Below are positions 35,555 to 43,533 of a stretch of 45,945 bases of DNA, one piece after another. Position 1 is the first letter of the stretch. Every line of letters begins with the position of its first letter. Source of the DNA: Streptomyces sp. RP5T (GTDB lineage Bacteria; Actinomycetota; Actinomycetes; Streptomycetales; Streptomycetaceae); NCBI RefSeq assembly GCF_003933965.1, contig NZ_RSAJ01000007.1, positions 1 to 45,945 on the forward strand. The letters are read 5' to 3'. The notes beneath the pieces are model-generated. The model ran no database searches, was not told where the DNA came from, and saw nothing but the letters and a program-made list of their open reading frames with translations. The translations under genes were made by a program, and so were the position numbers.

Positions 35555-36142
35555 TCATGTCCTTCCCCCGCTCGGGGCGACGCGGGCCCACTCCGTCTCC
35601 CAGTCCCGCAGCCGCCGCCGTTCCAGCCGCAGCCTCGCCAGGCAGCCGCAGCCGTAGGGGACGGAACCCGCGACAAGAGCCACCAGGACGCCCGTCAGCG
35701 CGGACTGAAGACGCGCTTCCTCCGCGCCGGGGGGTTCGCGGACCAGGTTGCCTCCGTGGTCGATCCACACCTTCACCGACGTGTCCGCCGAGCGGCCCGG
35801 CACCACCCGGGCCAGTCCGGTACGGACGGTTCCGTCGGGAGCCGTCCAGCGGACCCTGGCCTGCACCGTGCCGCCGGTGCCGTCACCGGTCAGCGCCGGG
35901 GTCCGGTCCGCATTCTCGGTGAGCACGGCCGACACGGGGTGCGCCGCGGCGCGTCGGGCGTCGAGGGTGTCCTGCGTGACCGCGGCCGCCGCCTGTCCCG
36001 CGAACAGGCCGACCAGCAAGGCGGCGATCCAGGTGGCGAGGACGATCCACGCCTCCACCACGTCGCTGCGCCGCCGCAGCGGATTGCGCCGCCACCGCCA
36101 CAGCCACACCCTCCTCGGACGCGCGCGACCCGTCCTCGCCAT
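35555..36142 (-). CDS. Rv1733c-like two-span membrane protein
   Basis: This 195-residue protein has an Arg/Trp-rich start (WLWRWRRNPLRRRSDVVEAW) leading into a first membrane span, an extracytoplasmic domain with ARVRWTAPDGTVRTGLARV, a second span near residue 150 and a basic tail. It strongly resembles the second copy at 38749-39315 and the mycobacterial Rv1733c family, a DosR-regulon membrane protein of unknown function. It lies 74 bp downstream of the CBS-BON gene on the same strand, so the two are probably one transcript. Confidence 0.8.
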   Translation of the reverse strand: MARTGRARPRRVWLWRWRRNPLRRRSDVVEAWIVLATWIAALLVGLFAGQAAAAVTQDTLDARRAAAHPVSAVLTENADRTPALTGDGTGGTVQARVRWTAPDGTVRTGLARVVPGRSADTSVKVWIDHGGNLVREPPGAEEARLQSALTGVLVALVAGSVPYGCGCLARLRLERRRLRDWETEWARVAPSGGRT

Positions 36143-36216
36143 GAACCGCCACCCCCTCTCCTCTCACCTCGCCACGTCTCACGCGGACGCGCCCGGGGTC
36201 CGACCGGACACGCCCG

Positions 36217-36948
36217 TCAGGCCGAGGAGCCGTCCGGCCGGTCCTGCCGGGTACCGCCCGCCGACGTCATGGCGGGAAGGTCCGGATCGAGGTCGGGCCG
36301 GCGCGGTGGGCCCAGCAGCGCGCAGTCCACGTCCACCACTCCCTCCACGGCCCGCACCAGGCGTACCGCGACGGGCACGATCGTCGTGTCCCGCACCCGG
36401 CCGCTCAACGTCACCAGGCCGTCGCGCACCTCGACCCGGATCGGCTCGACCGAGTCGGGGAAGAGCAACGGGACGACCTCGCGGCGCACCTCCAGGGCGA
36501 TGTCCTCGTCGTCGCGCAGGAACACCTTGAGCAGGTCGGAGCGGCTGACGACGCCCTGCAGCACCCCGTCGCCGTCCACCACCGGCAGCCGTTTCACCTT
36601 GACCAGCGCCATGGTCCGCGCGGCCTGGGCCAGCGTCTCGTCGGCCCGTGCCGTGACGGCGGGTGCCGTCATCAGCTCCTCGGCGGTCCGGGCTCCGACC
36701 TTGGACAGGTCGGAGAGCCGGCGCAGACGGGCGTACCGGTCCGGGTCCCCGTCGCGGAACTCCTCCTTGGGCAGCAGGTCCGCCTCCGACACCACGCCCA
36801 CGACCCGGTACTCGCGGTCCACGACCGGAAGGGCGCTGATCCCCCACCGGCCCATGGCCTTCACGATGTCCTTGAACGACGTGTCGCACACCAGGGCGAC
36901 GACGGTACGGGTCATCACGTCACTGACCAGGTACGGGGTGCCGGACAT
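36217..36948 (-). CDS. CBS-BON domain protein
   Basis: This 243-residue protein has two CBS domains (about 6-60, VSDVMTRTVVALVCDTSF, and 95-150, AEELMTAPAVTARADETLAQAARTM) and a C-terminal BON domain (about 160-220, IRVEVRDGLVTLSGRVRDTT). CBS pairs bind adenosine nucleotides or similar ligands; BON is thought to bind membranes or ligands. The mycobacterial hypoxic response protein Hrp1 (Rv2626c) is a CBS-only DosR-regulon member. The ATG at 36948 is followed by the first CBS motif. Upstream lies a 406-bp region with DosR-like palindromes shared with the flavohemoprotein gene. Confidence 0.9.
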   Translation of the reverse strand: MSGTPYLVSDVMTRTVVALVCDTSFKDIVKAMGRWGISALPVVDREYRVVGVVSEADLLPKEEFRDGDPDRYARLRRLSDLSKVGARTAEELMTAPAVTARADETLAQAARTMALVKVKRLPVVDGDGVLQGVVSRSDLLKVFLRDDEDIALEVRREVVPLLFPDSVEPIRVEVRDGLVTLSGRVRDTTIVPVAVRLVRAVEGVVDVDCALLGPPRRPDLDPDLPAMTSAGGTRQDRPDGSSA

Positions 36949-37152
36949 GTCGGCCTCCGGTGTTCGGGTACCACGCCTGTCTTCAGGTTGCGCCACGAAC
37001 ACGCGCGGCGCATGGGCCGGTCGGCCCACGTCAGGCGGGCCGCCGTGACCTGGTCGCGGGGGACGGGACAGGGGCGGACGGCCTGGCGCGGGACCGGGCG
37101 GCGGACGGCCTGGGGGCGAGTCCACCGGCCCCGCCGGAAGCCCGGTCGCCCT

Positions 37153-37166
37153 GGGCCGAACGGCCC
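37153..37166. promoter_or_regulatory. DosR/OsdR-like palindrome
   Basis: GGGCCGAACGGCCC is a perfect inverted repeat of six bases around a 2-bp centre. It matches the shape of the DosR box core in a more GC-rich form. Confidence 0.5.
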
Positions 37167-37205
37167 TGGTCCCGGCCCGGTCGGTCCCGGTACGCGGCAA
37201 GGTGC

Positions 37206-37221
37206 CGGGACCTTGGTCCCG
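37206..37221. promoter_or_regulatory. DosR-box-like palindrome, best match
   Basis: CGGGACCTTGGTCCCG is a perfect inverted repeat of seven bases around TT. It follows the mycobacterial DosR consensus core SGGGACTWWAGTCCCS except for one symmetric T/A to C/G change per half. It lies about 75-90 bp upstream of the likely -10 of the flavohemoprotein gene. Confidence 0.65.
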
Positions 37222-37354
37222 ACCTCGGCGCCGATGGTCCCGCACGACCCCACTCGGGCCCGAAACAGCCGTAAATGCCGGAATCGCTGTTGCTATACAA
37301 GGTCGACCGCCATGTGATCGGCGGCTCCGATTCCCCACTGTCCCGGGAGACTTC

Positions 37355-38560
37355 ATGCTGTCCGCCGAGTCCGCCGCCCTCGTGAAGGCCACCCTGCCCG
37401 CCGTGGCCGGGGCCCTCGACGAGATCACCACCCGGTTCTACGCCGCGATGTTCCGCGACCGGCCCGAGCTGCTGGACGGGATGTTCAACCGCGGCAACCA
37501 GGCCAGTGGCGCCCAGCGACGGGCACTGGCCGGTTCGATCGCCTCGTTCGCGACCACCCTGCTCGCCGAACCCGGCACCCGGCCCGACGCCCTGCTGGCC
37601 CGGATCGCCCACAAGCACACGGCGGTCGGCGTCACCGACGACCAGTACACGATCGTCCACAAGTACCTGTTCGGCGCGATCGCCGAGGTCCTCGGTGACG
37701 CCGTCACCCCGGAGGTCGCCGCCGCCTGGGACGAGGTCTACTGGCTGATGGCCGGCGCGCTCATCGCCCAGGAGGCCCGTGTCTACCAGGAAGCGGGGGT
37801 GGAGCCGGGCGCGACCTGGCGGCCGTGGACGGTCGTGGAACGCCGTGAGGAGACGGCGGACGTGGTCTCCTTCCTGCTGCGCCCGGCCGACGGACGGCCC
37901 GCCCCGGCGGCGCGGGCCGGACAGTACGTGAGCGTGCGGATGCGGATGCCGGACGGTGTGCACCAGCTGCGCCAGTACAGCCTGTCCGGGGACCCGGGCG
38001 GAGAGCTGCGGCGCATCACGGTCAAGCGGGTCGCCGGCGGCGAGGGCGCCCCCGACGGCGAGGTGTCGGACCTGCTCCACCGCACCGTGCGGCCCGGCGA
38101 CGAACTCACCCTGTCCGCCCCCTTCGGCGATGTCGTCCTCGACGAGGCCGACACCCCGCTGGTCCTCGTGTCGGCGGGCATCGGCTGCACGCCCATGGTC
38201 GGCATGCTGGCCCGTCTCACCGCGACCGGCTCCACCCGTCCCGTCCTCGTCCTGCACGCGGACGGCGCCCCGGACGAACACGCCCTGCGCGCCGAGACCC
38301 GGGAGCTGACCGACCGGCTGCCGGGGGCGCGGAGCGTGTTCTGGTACGAGCGTCCCGGCGCCGCCGAGCCCGACGCCCGCGTCGGCCTGATGGACCTCGA
38401 CGGAGTGCACGTGCCCGCCGACGCCACCGTGTACCTGTGCGGTCCGCTGCCCTTCATGCGCTCGGTCCGCACCCAGCTGCTGGAGCGGGGCGTCCCGGCG
38501 CGCCACATCCGCTACGAGGTCTTCGGCCCCGACCTGTGGCTGCCGGACACCGTGGCCTGA
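37355..38560 (+). CDS. hmp: Flavohemoprotein (nitric oxide dioxygenase)
   Basis: This 401-residue protein combines an N-terminal globin (about 1-140, proximal His88 in HKHTAVGV, Tyr29 in the distal pocket) with a ferredoxin-NADP reductase module: FAD motif LRQYSLSG and NAD motif AGIGCTPMVGML. It converts NO to nitrate with O2 and NAD(P)H. The ATG at 37355 has GGGAGA upstream; a longer frame to 37202 runs through the DosR-like boxes and is not coding. It fits the low-oxygen/NO survival theme of the island. Confidence 0.92.
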   Translation: MLSAESAALVKATLPAVAGALDEITTRFYAAMFRDRPELLDGMFNRGNQASGAQRRALAGSIASFATTLLAEPGTRPDALLARIAHKHTAVGVTDDQYTIVHKYLFGAIAEVLGDAVTPEVAAAWDEVYWLMAGALIAQEARVYQEAGVEPGATWRPWTVVERREETADVVSFLLRPADGRPAPAARAGQYVSVRMRMPDGVHQLRQYSLSGDPGGELRRITVKRVAGGEGAPDGEVSDLLHRTVRPGDELTLSAPFGDVVLDEADTPLVLVSAGIGCTPMVGMLARLTATGSTRPVLVLHADGAPDEHALRAETRELTDRLPGARSVFWYERPGAAEPDARVGLMDLDGVHVPADATVYLCGPLPFMRSVRTQLLERGVPARHIRYEVFGPDLWLPDTVA

Positions 38561-38617
38561 GACCGGACGGACGCACCTCGGGCGGGGACCCGGGCCGCAC
38601 ACGCGTCCTCGGAAATG

Positions 38618-38654
38618 GGGCTGAACGGCCCACCCGGTGCCGGGAACGGGTCCC
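38618..38654. promoter_or_regulatory. Two DosR-like imperfect palindromes
   Basis: GGGCTGAACGGCCC (38618-38631) has a single mismatched pair around a 2-bp centre, and GGGAACGGGTCCC (38642-38654) is a shorter variant. They lie 95-130 bp upstream of the second Rv1733c-like gene and may control it together with the stress-protein gene. Confidence 0.45.
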
Positions 38655-38748
38655 GAGCGGCCCGGTGCGGGCGGCTCCTCGGCCCATGTCGCGCGGCTCC
38701 CCCGACTGTCACCGTCGAAGACGGGACACCCGAGGGAGGTGTGCGGAC

Positions 38749-39315
38749 ATGGGCGGCAGGTGGTTCTGGCGCTGGCGGAGCAACCCGTTGCGACGCCGGG
38801 ACGACGTCGTCGAGGCGTGGGTCGTGCTGGCGGTGTGGGCGGTCGTCGCGCTGGGCGGCACGGCCGCCGGGCTGGTGACGGCACACGCCGCCGACAACGT
38901 GTTCGCGAGCCAGCGGGCGGACCGGCACCCCGTCGCGGCGGTCCTGCTCACCGACGAGTCGAAACGCACGTCGGTGGTCCGCGCGTCGAGCGACAAGTCC
39001 TTGGGAACGGTCCGCTGGACGGCACCCGACGGCTCGGTCCGCACCGACCGGACACTGGTCGAGACGGGGCTGCGGGCCGGCAGCCCTCTCGTGCTCTGGC
39101 AGGACGCTCACGGCAGGCTCGCCACCGCTCCGCCGAGCCCACGGCGGGCCGCCGCCGAGGCGGGCTTCCTGGGCGCCCTCGCCGGCCTCGCCCTCGCCGG
39201 CACCGTCCACGCGGCGGGAGCCGTCGTGCGCTGGCGGCTCGAACGGCGGCGGGTCGAGTCCTGGGGCCGGGAATGGGACCTGGTCGGCCCGCAGTGGGGG
39301 CACCGTACCGGCTGA
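38749..39315 (+). CDS. Rv1733c-like two-span membrane protein, second copy
   Basis: This 188-residue protein mirrors the gene at 35555-36142: the basic WFWRWRSNPLRRRDDVVEAW start, a first span, a central RWTAPDGSVRTD stretch, a second span and a tail RLERRRVESWGREWDL. The shared start and RWTAPDG motif show they are paralogues. The ATG at 38749 follows GGGAGG. It is 45 bp ahead of the universal stress protein gene and probably in one operon with it. The function of the family is unknown. Confidence 0.82.
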   Translation: MGGRWFWRWRSNPLRRRDDVVEAWVVLAVWAVVALGGTAAGLVTAHAADNVFASQRADRHPVAAVLLTDESKRTSVVRASSDKSLGTVRWTAPDGSVRTDRTLVETGLRAGSPLVLWQDAHGRLATAPPSPRRAAAEAGFLGALAGLALAGTVHAAGAVVRWRLERRRVESWGREWDLVGPQWGHRTG

Positions 39316-39360
39316 CACGCACGTGCAACGGCACTCGACCACCTGGCAGGAGGCCCGCTC

Positions 39361-39816
39361 ATGCAGAAGCCCTCGCACCGTTTCACCGAGATCGTGCTCG
39401 GTGTGGACGCCCGCGCTCCCGCCGAGGCCGCCCTCCGTCTCGCCTTCGACTGCGCCGCGGTGTGGGGCGCGCGCCTGCGCGCCGTGCACGCGTGGCGGTA
39501 CCCGTCCGGCGCGGCCGAACTGCCCTTCGGCATCCCCGAGGAGGACCGCGGCGCCTGGGAGGACCAGGAGGTGCAGCTGCTGTCCGACGCGCTGCGGCCG
39601 TGGCGGGAGAGGTATCCCGAGGTGCCCGTGCTGGAGGACGTACGCCACCTGCCGCCGGCCGAGGCCCTGGTCCGGCAGTCCACGCAGGCCGAACTGGTGG
39701 TCGTGGGCCGCGGCCACGACGGCGAACTCGGCACAGTGGCCCGGGACGTCCTGCGTGACGCCGCGGGCCCCGTCGTCGTGGTGCCCGCACAGAGCCGGAC
39801 GGCATCCGTTCAGTAG
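39361..39816 (+). CDS. Universal stress protein (UspA family)
   Basis: This 151-residue protein is a single UspA domain: strand IVLGVDARAPAEAALRLAF at the N-terminus and the C-terminal region VVVGRGHDGELGTVARDVLRDAAGPVVVV. The ATP-binding G-2x-G-9x-G motif is changed here (GRGHDGELGTVARDVL), so nucleotide binding is uncertain. Usp proteins are upregulated under starvation and hypoxia; several are in the mycobacterial DosR regulon. ATG 39361 follows GGAGG. Confidence 0.9.
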   Translation: MQKPSHRFTEIVLGVDARAPAEAALRLAFDCAAVWGARLRAVHAWRYPSGAAELPFGIPEEDRGAWEDQEVQLLSDALRPWRERYPEVPVLEDVRHLPPAEALVRQSTQAELVVVGRGHDGELGTVARDVLRDAAGPVVVVPAQSRTASVQ

Positions 39817-39880
39817 GCCACCACGACTCATGTGCCGAGGCCCGATCCGCCGAGCCCCGAAGAGCCGGGCCCCGACGACC

Positions 39881-41605
39881 TCAGCTGCCCACCGGCACCC
39901 GCCACACCAGCGTCGTGCCGCCCGTCTCCGGGCAGTCGATGGTCAGTTCTCCTCCGTACCCCGCCGCGCGGTCGGCGAGGTTGCGCAGTCCGCTGCGGCG
40001 GCCCTGCTCCGGGATGCCCACCCCGTCGTCGGACACGGTCAGCCGTACCTCGTGGCCGTCGGTCTCCAGGATGACGTCGGCCCGTCGGGCGCGCGCGTGG
40101 CGGGCGACGTTGGTGAGCGCCTCGGAGAGCACCGCGACCACGTCGTCCGCGATCTCCCGCGGCACGTCGGTGTCGACCAGTCCCTCCATCCGGATGCTGG
40201 GCGGGAAGCCCAGGACCGACGCGGCCTCGCCGATCACCCGGACCGCCCGGGCCCGCAGTCCCGAACCGGCCCCGCCCTCGCGCGAGCGCAGGCCGAAGAT
40301 CGTGGACCTGATGATCTTGATGGTCTCGTCGAGGTCGTCCACCGCGCGCACGACCCGCTCGGATGCCTCGGCGTGCTCGATGAGACGGCCGGCGCTCTGC
40401 AGGGTCATCCCGGTCGCGAAGAGCCGCTGGATGGCGAGGTCGTGCAGATCGCGGGCGATCCGGTCACGGTCCTTGAGCACCGCGATCTCCTCGGCGTCCT
40501 GGCGGCGCTCCGCCAGCTCCATCGCGACCGCGGCCTGGGCGGCGAAGCCCCGCAGCGGCTCGATCTCCTTGTCGGTGAACACGGTCCGGCCGGCCTCCCG
40601 CACCAGCAGGACGACCCCGCGCACCCCTCCCGTGCCCGATCCGATCGGCACCGCGACCGCGGGACCGAGCCCGGCGAAGCGCTCCGCGGCGCCCGCGACC
40701 CGCTCGTCGTGGGAGACGTCCGCGCTGGTGACCGGGGAGGCTCCGGTGAAGGCGTGCCCGATGAGACTGCCGTCCACGGGGAGCACGAGCCCCCGGTGGG
40801 CCTCGGCCTCCGTGCCGACGGCCAGTTCCACGGTGAGCGAGTCCGTGTCCGGCATGGGCATAGCGACCAGGGCGAGGGCGGCGCCGGTGTTCTCCCGGGA
40901 CCGGTCCGCGATCAGCCGCAGGACCTCGCCCTGCGCGCCGCCGGACATCAGGCTGTGGGTGATCTCGGCGTTGGCCCGCAGCCAGCGCTCACGCAGCCGG
41001 GAGTCCTCGTAGAGGCGGGCGTTGTCGATGGCGACGCCGGCGGCCACCGCCAGCGTGGACAGCACGGCCTCGTCCTCCTCGTCGAACTGGGCGCCGCCCC
41101 GCTTCTCGGTCAGGTAGAGGTTGCCGAACACCTGCTCGCGCACCCGGATGGGGACGCCGAGGAAGGTGTTCATCGGCGGGTGGTGGGGCGGGAAGCCGTA
41201 CGACGCCGAGTGCTCGGAGAGCTTGGTCAGCCGCAGCGGCTCGGGATGGCGGATGAGCTCCCCGAGGATGCCGTGGCCCTCCGGATAGGGTCCGATCCGC
41301 GCGATCTGCTCGTCGGACACTCCCACGGTGTGGAAGGCGGACAGCCGTTTCCCGTCGGGACCGATCACACCGAGGGCCGCGTACTGGGCGTCGACCAGCG
41401 CGGCGGCCGCCTCGACGATGCTGTGCAGGGCCTGCTCCAGGTCCAGTTCACGGCCGACCGAGAGCACGGCCTCCAAGAGGCTGTGCACCCGGTCGCGGGT
41501 GCCGCGGGCCGCGTCCAGGCGGGCCTGCAGTTCCTCCAACAGCTCGTCCAGCCTCAGCTGTGGCAGCCTGACGCGGGCCTCCGCGGTTCCCTCCGAGCCA
41601 CCCAC
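39881..41605 (-). CDS. DevS/DosS-like GAF sensor histidine kinase
   Basis: This 574-residue kinase has two GAF domains (about 35-195 and 210-375), a HisKA_3 dimerisation region with DRIARDLHDLAIQRL (phosphorylated His in DLHD) and a C-terminal HATPase with DDGVGIP. GAF-A contains GFPPHHPPMNTFLGVP, which nearly matches the heme-pocket stretch of mycobacterial DosS/DevS (His ligand at 141 or 142). It should sense O2, NO or CO through heme. The S. coelicolor equivalent is OsdK. GTG 41605 has GGAGG seven bases upstream. No response-regulator gene accompanies it in the window. Confidence 0.9.
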   Translation of the reverse strand: MGGSEGTAEARVRLPQLRLDELLEELQARLDAARGTRDRVHSLLEAVLSVGRELDLEQALHSIVEAAAALVDAQYAALGVIGPDGKRLSAFHTVGVSDEQIARIGPYPEGHGILGELIRHPEPLRLTKLSEHSASYGFPPHHPPMNTFLGVPIRVREQVFGNLYLTEKRGGAQFDEEDEAVLSTLAVAAGVAIDNARLYEDSRLRERWLRANAEITHSLMSGGAQGEVLRLIADRSRENTGAALALVAMPMPDTDSLTVELAVGTEAEAHRGLVLPVDGSLIGHAFTGASPVTSADVSHDERVAGAAERFAGLGPAVAVPIGSGTGGVRGVVLLVREAGRTVFTDKEIEPLRGFAAQAAVAMELAERRQDAEEIAVLKDRDRIARDLHDLAIQRLFATGMTLQSAGRLIEHAEASERVVRAVDDLDETIKIIRSTIFGLRSREGGAGSGLRARAVRVIGEAASVLGFPPSIRMEGLVDTDVPREIADDVVAVLSEALTNVARHARARRADVILETDGHEVRLTVSDDGVGIPEQGRRSGLRNLADRAAGYGGELTIDCPETGGTTLVWRVPVGS

Positions 41606-41727
41606 CTGCGATCCTCCACATCCCCTGCGCCGGCCCCGTGCCGTCACGTGCCACCGTAATGGTCCGGGCGGTGAGGGTGGTACGGATCAGGTCGGGTCGC
41701 TCGTACGGGGCGGTGCCGGAGGGAGGG

Positions 41728-42756
41728 TCAGCCGCGCGGGAGGCGTCCGGCCACGTACTCGGTGAGGTCGAGCAGCCGGTTGGTGTAACCCCACTCGTTG
41801 TCGTACCAGCCGAAGACCTTGACGAGGTCGCCGTGCGCCTGGGTCAGCGGGGCGTCCAGCACGCAGGAGGCGGGGTCGCCCACGATGTCGCGGGAGACGA
41901 TCGGCGCGTCCGAGACGCGCAGCACGCCCTTCAGCGGTCCGTCGGCGGCCTCCCGGAAGGCGGCGTTGACCTCGTCCGCGGTCACCGGGCGCTCCAGCAC
42001 CACGCTCAGGTCGGTCAGCGACCCGTCCTCGACGGGGACGCGTACGGCGATCCCGTCGAGTGTGCCCGCCAGTTCCGGCAGCACCAGTCCGACCGCGCGG
42101 GCCGCCCCGGTGGACGTGGGGATGATGTTGACGGCGGCGCTGCGGCCGCGGCGCAGGTCCTTGTGCGGGCCGTCCAGCACGACCTGGTCGTTGGTGTAGC
42201 CGTGGATGGTCGTCATCAGCCCTTTGACCAGGCCGAAGTGCTCGTCGAGGACCTTGACCATGGGCGCCACGCAGTTGGTGGTGCAGGAGGCGTTGGAGAT
42301 CACGTGGTGGTGGTCGGGGTCGTAGGTGCCCTCGTTGACGCCCATCACCACGGTGGCGTCGACTCCCTTGCCCGGCACGGACAGCAGCACCTTGCGGGCC
42401 CCGCCCACGAGGTGCGCCCCGGCCTGTTCACGGGTGCGGAAACGGCCGGTGGACTCGATGACGATGTCGACGCCGAGGTCGCCCCAGGCCAGGGCCGCCG
42501 GGTCGCGTTCCGCGGTGACCGCGATGCGGTGGCCGTCCACGGTCAGGGAGTCCTCGTCGTGCTCGACGGTGCGGCCGAGGCGGCCGTACGTCGAGTCGTA
42601 GGCCAGCAGATGGGCCAGTGCCGCCGGTGAGGTGACGTCGTTGACCGCCACCACCTCGACCGGAGTGCCGGTGCCGTTCCGCGTGCGCTCCCCCACGCAG
42701 CGCAGGTAGTTGCGTCCGATACGGCCGAAGCCGTTGATGCCCACGCGCACGCTCAT
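41728..42756 (-). CDS. gap: Glyceraldehyde-3-phosphate dehydrogenase, type I
   Basis: This 342-residue enzyme has the NAD loop [13 protein letters not shown], the catalytic Cys158 in SNASCTTNC and the expected active-site region. It is a phosphorylating GAPDH of glycolysis/gluconeogenesis. ATG 42756 gives the standard N-terminus [14 protein letters not shown]; an ORF to 43005 is only an upstream extension. Genomes usually have a housekeeping copy elsewhere; this copy lies in the dormancy island, next to DosR-like boxes and near phosphoketolase, suggesting a role in low-oxygen metabolism. Confidence 0.93.
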   Translation of the reverse strand: MSVRVGINGFGRIGRNYLRCVGERTRNGTGTPVEVVAVNDVTSPAALAHLLAYDSTYGRLGRTVEHDEDSLTVDGHRIAVTAERDPAALAWGDLGVDIVIESTGRFRTREQAGAHLVGGARKVLLSVPGKGVDATVVMGVNEGTYDPDHHHVISNASCTTNCVAPMVKVLDEHFGLVKGLMTTIHGYTNDQVVLDGPHKDLRRGRSAAVNIIPTSTGAARAVGLVLPELAGTLDGIAVRVPVEDGSLTDLSVVLERPVTADEVNAAFREAADGPLKGVLRVSDAPIVSRDIVGDPASCVLDAPLTQAHGDLVKVFGWYDNEWGYTNRLLDLTEYVAGRLPRG

Positions 42757-42847
42757 GTCCTTCGTCCTCCCCTTTGGGTGTTCGTCCTGGTCACCACCTT
42801 CCCGCGCCCGGCCGCGGCCGGACTTGGGCCGGACGGGGGTGAACGGC

Positions 42848-42963
42848 GGGACCTTGGGCCCCAACCGGCGTGGGCGGCCGGGAACGCGGCTCGAACCGGC
42901 CGTAAGGAGGTGAAGGGACCGGCACCGGGGCCGTAAGGGCCCCGACTCTGGGCCGACCGGCCC
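42848..42963. promoter_or_regulatory. Cluster of DosR-like palindromes between GAPDH and PPOX genes
   Basis: GGGACCTTGGGCCC (42848-42861) matches the DosR core with one mismatch, GGGGCC-N5-GGCCCC lies at 42927-42943, and GGGCCGACCGGCCC (42950-42963) is perfect around 2 bp. An extra GGGACC half-site is at 42915. The region is the shared upstream sequence of divergent genes, so the boxes may control both. Confidence 0.6.
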
Positions 42964-43040
42964 TGGTGGCACCGGTGCCGAACGGTTCGAATGGCCTGAT
43001 CGCACCCGACACGTTCCCTCACACCCGTACGGAATCCGTC

Positions 43041-43493
43041 ATGTATGTCGACAACGCCCGGCCGGTCCCGGCCGAACCCCGCCGAAGCATCGGGATCGAC
43101 AGCGCCGAGGCGCTGCGGTTGCTGGGCAGCGTGTCCGTGGGGCGCATCGTCTTCACCCAGCACGCGCTGCCGACGATCCGCCCGGTCAACCACGTCCTGG
43201 CCGACGGTGACATCGTCATCCGTACGCACGCCGGCGCGGCCCTGACCTCGCGGACCCGGCAGGCCCCGCAGCAGGGGGTGGTGGTGGCCTACGAGGCCGA
43301 CGCCATCGACCCGGACACCCATCTCGGCTGGAGCGTGGTCGTCACGGGGTATGCCCACCTGGTCACCGATCCCGACGAACTGGCCCGCTACCAGGCGCTG
43401 TTGCGCCCCTGGGTGGACCGGACCATGGATTACGCGGTCCGGATCCACCCCGATCTGGTGACCGGCATCCGCCTCACCGCGGCGGAAGCCTGA
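43041..43493 (+). CDS. Pyridoxamine 5-phosphate oxidase-family protein
   Basis: This 150-residue protein has the PPOX split-barrel pattern: LLGSVSVGRIVFTQHALPTIRPVNHVL, then GDIVIRTHAG and GVVVAYEADAIDPDTHLGWSVVVTGYAHLV. Such short members bind FMN, F420 or heme; one is part of the mycobacterial DosR regulon neighbourhood type. The reaction is unknown. ATG 43041 starts 78 bp after a perfect DosR-like box. It converges on the phosphoketolase gene across a strong terminator. Confidence 0.85.
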   Translation: MYVDNARPVPAEPRRSIGIDSAEALRLLGSVSVGRIVFTQHALPTIRPVNHVLADGDIVIRTHAGAALTSRTRQAPQQGVVVAYEADAIDPDTHLGWSVVVTGYAHLVTDPDELARYQALLRPWVDRTMDYAVRIHPDLVTGIRLTAAEA

Positions 43494-43494
43494 C

Positions 43495-43527
43495 CCGTCG
43501 CCCGGGCGGCCTGCGCCCGGGCGACGG
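43495..43527. terminator. Bidirectional terminator
   Basis: CCGTCGCCCGGGCG (43495-43508) pairs perfectly with CGCCCGGGCGACGG (43514-43527) around a 5-nt loop, followed on the plus strand by TTCCCTTC. It sits between the convergent PPOX and phosphoketolase genes. Confidence 0.8.
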
Positions 43528-43533
43528 TTCCCT

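Larger units (their letters stand above)
36949..37354. promoter_or_regulatory. Divergent control region with DosR-like palindromes
   Basis: This non-coding region separates the CBS-BON and flavohemoprotein genes. Besides the two palindromes listed separately it contains extra GGTCCC half-sites at 37168, 37183 and 37236, forming a cluster over about 90 bp. A TATACA sequence at 37294-37299 may be the -10 element for the flavohemoprotein gene. Confidence 0.6.

Noticed and set aside
37202-37354. N-terminal extension of the flavohemoprotein
   Set aside because: The extension would translate DosR-like palindromes and is Arg/Pro-rich; the globin begins at 37355.
39323-41659. Plus-strand open frame of 778 codons
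   Set aside because: It runs out of frame through the stress-protein gene and antisense to the histidine kinase; both real genes have clear motifs.
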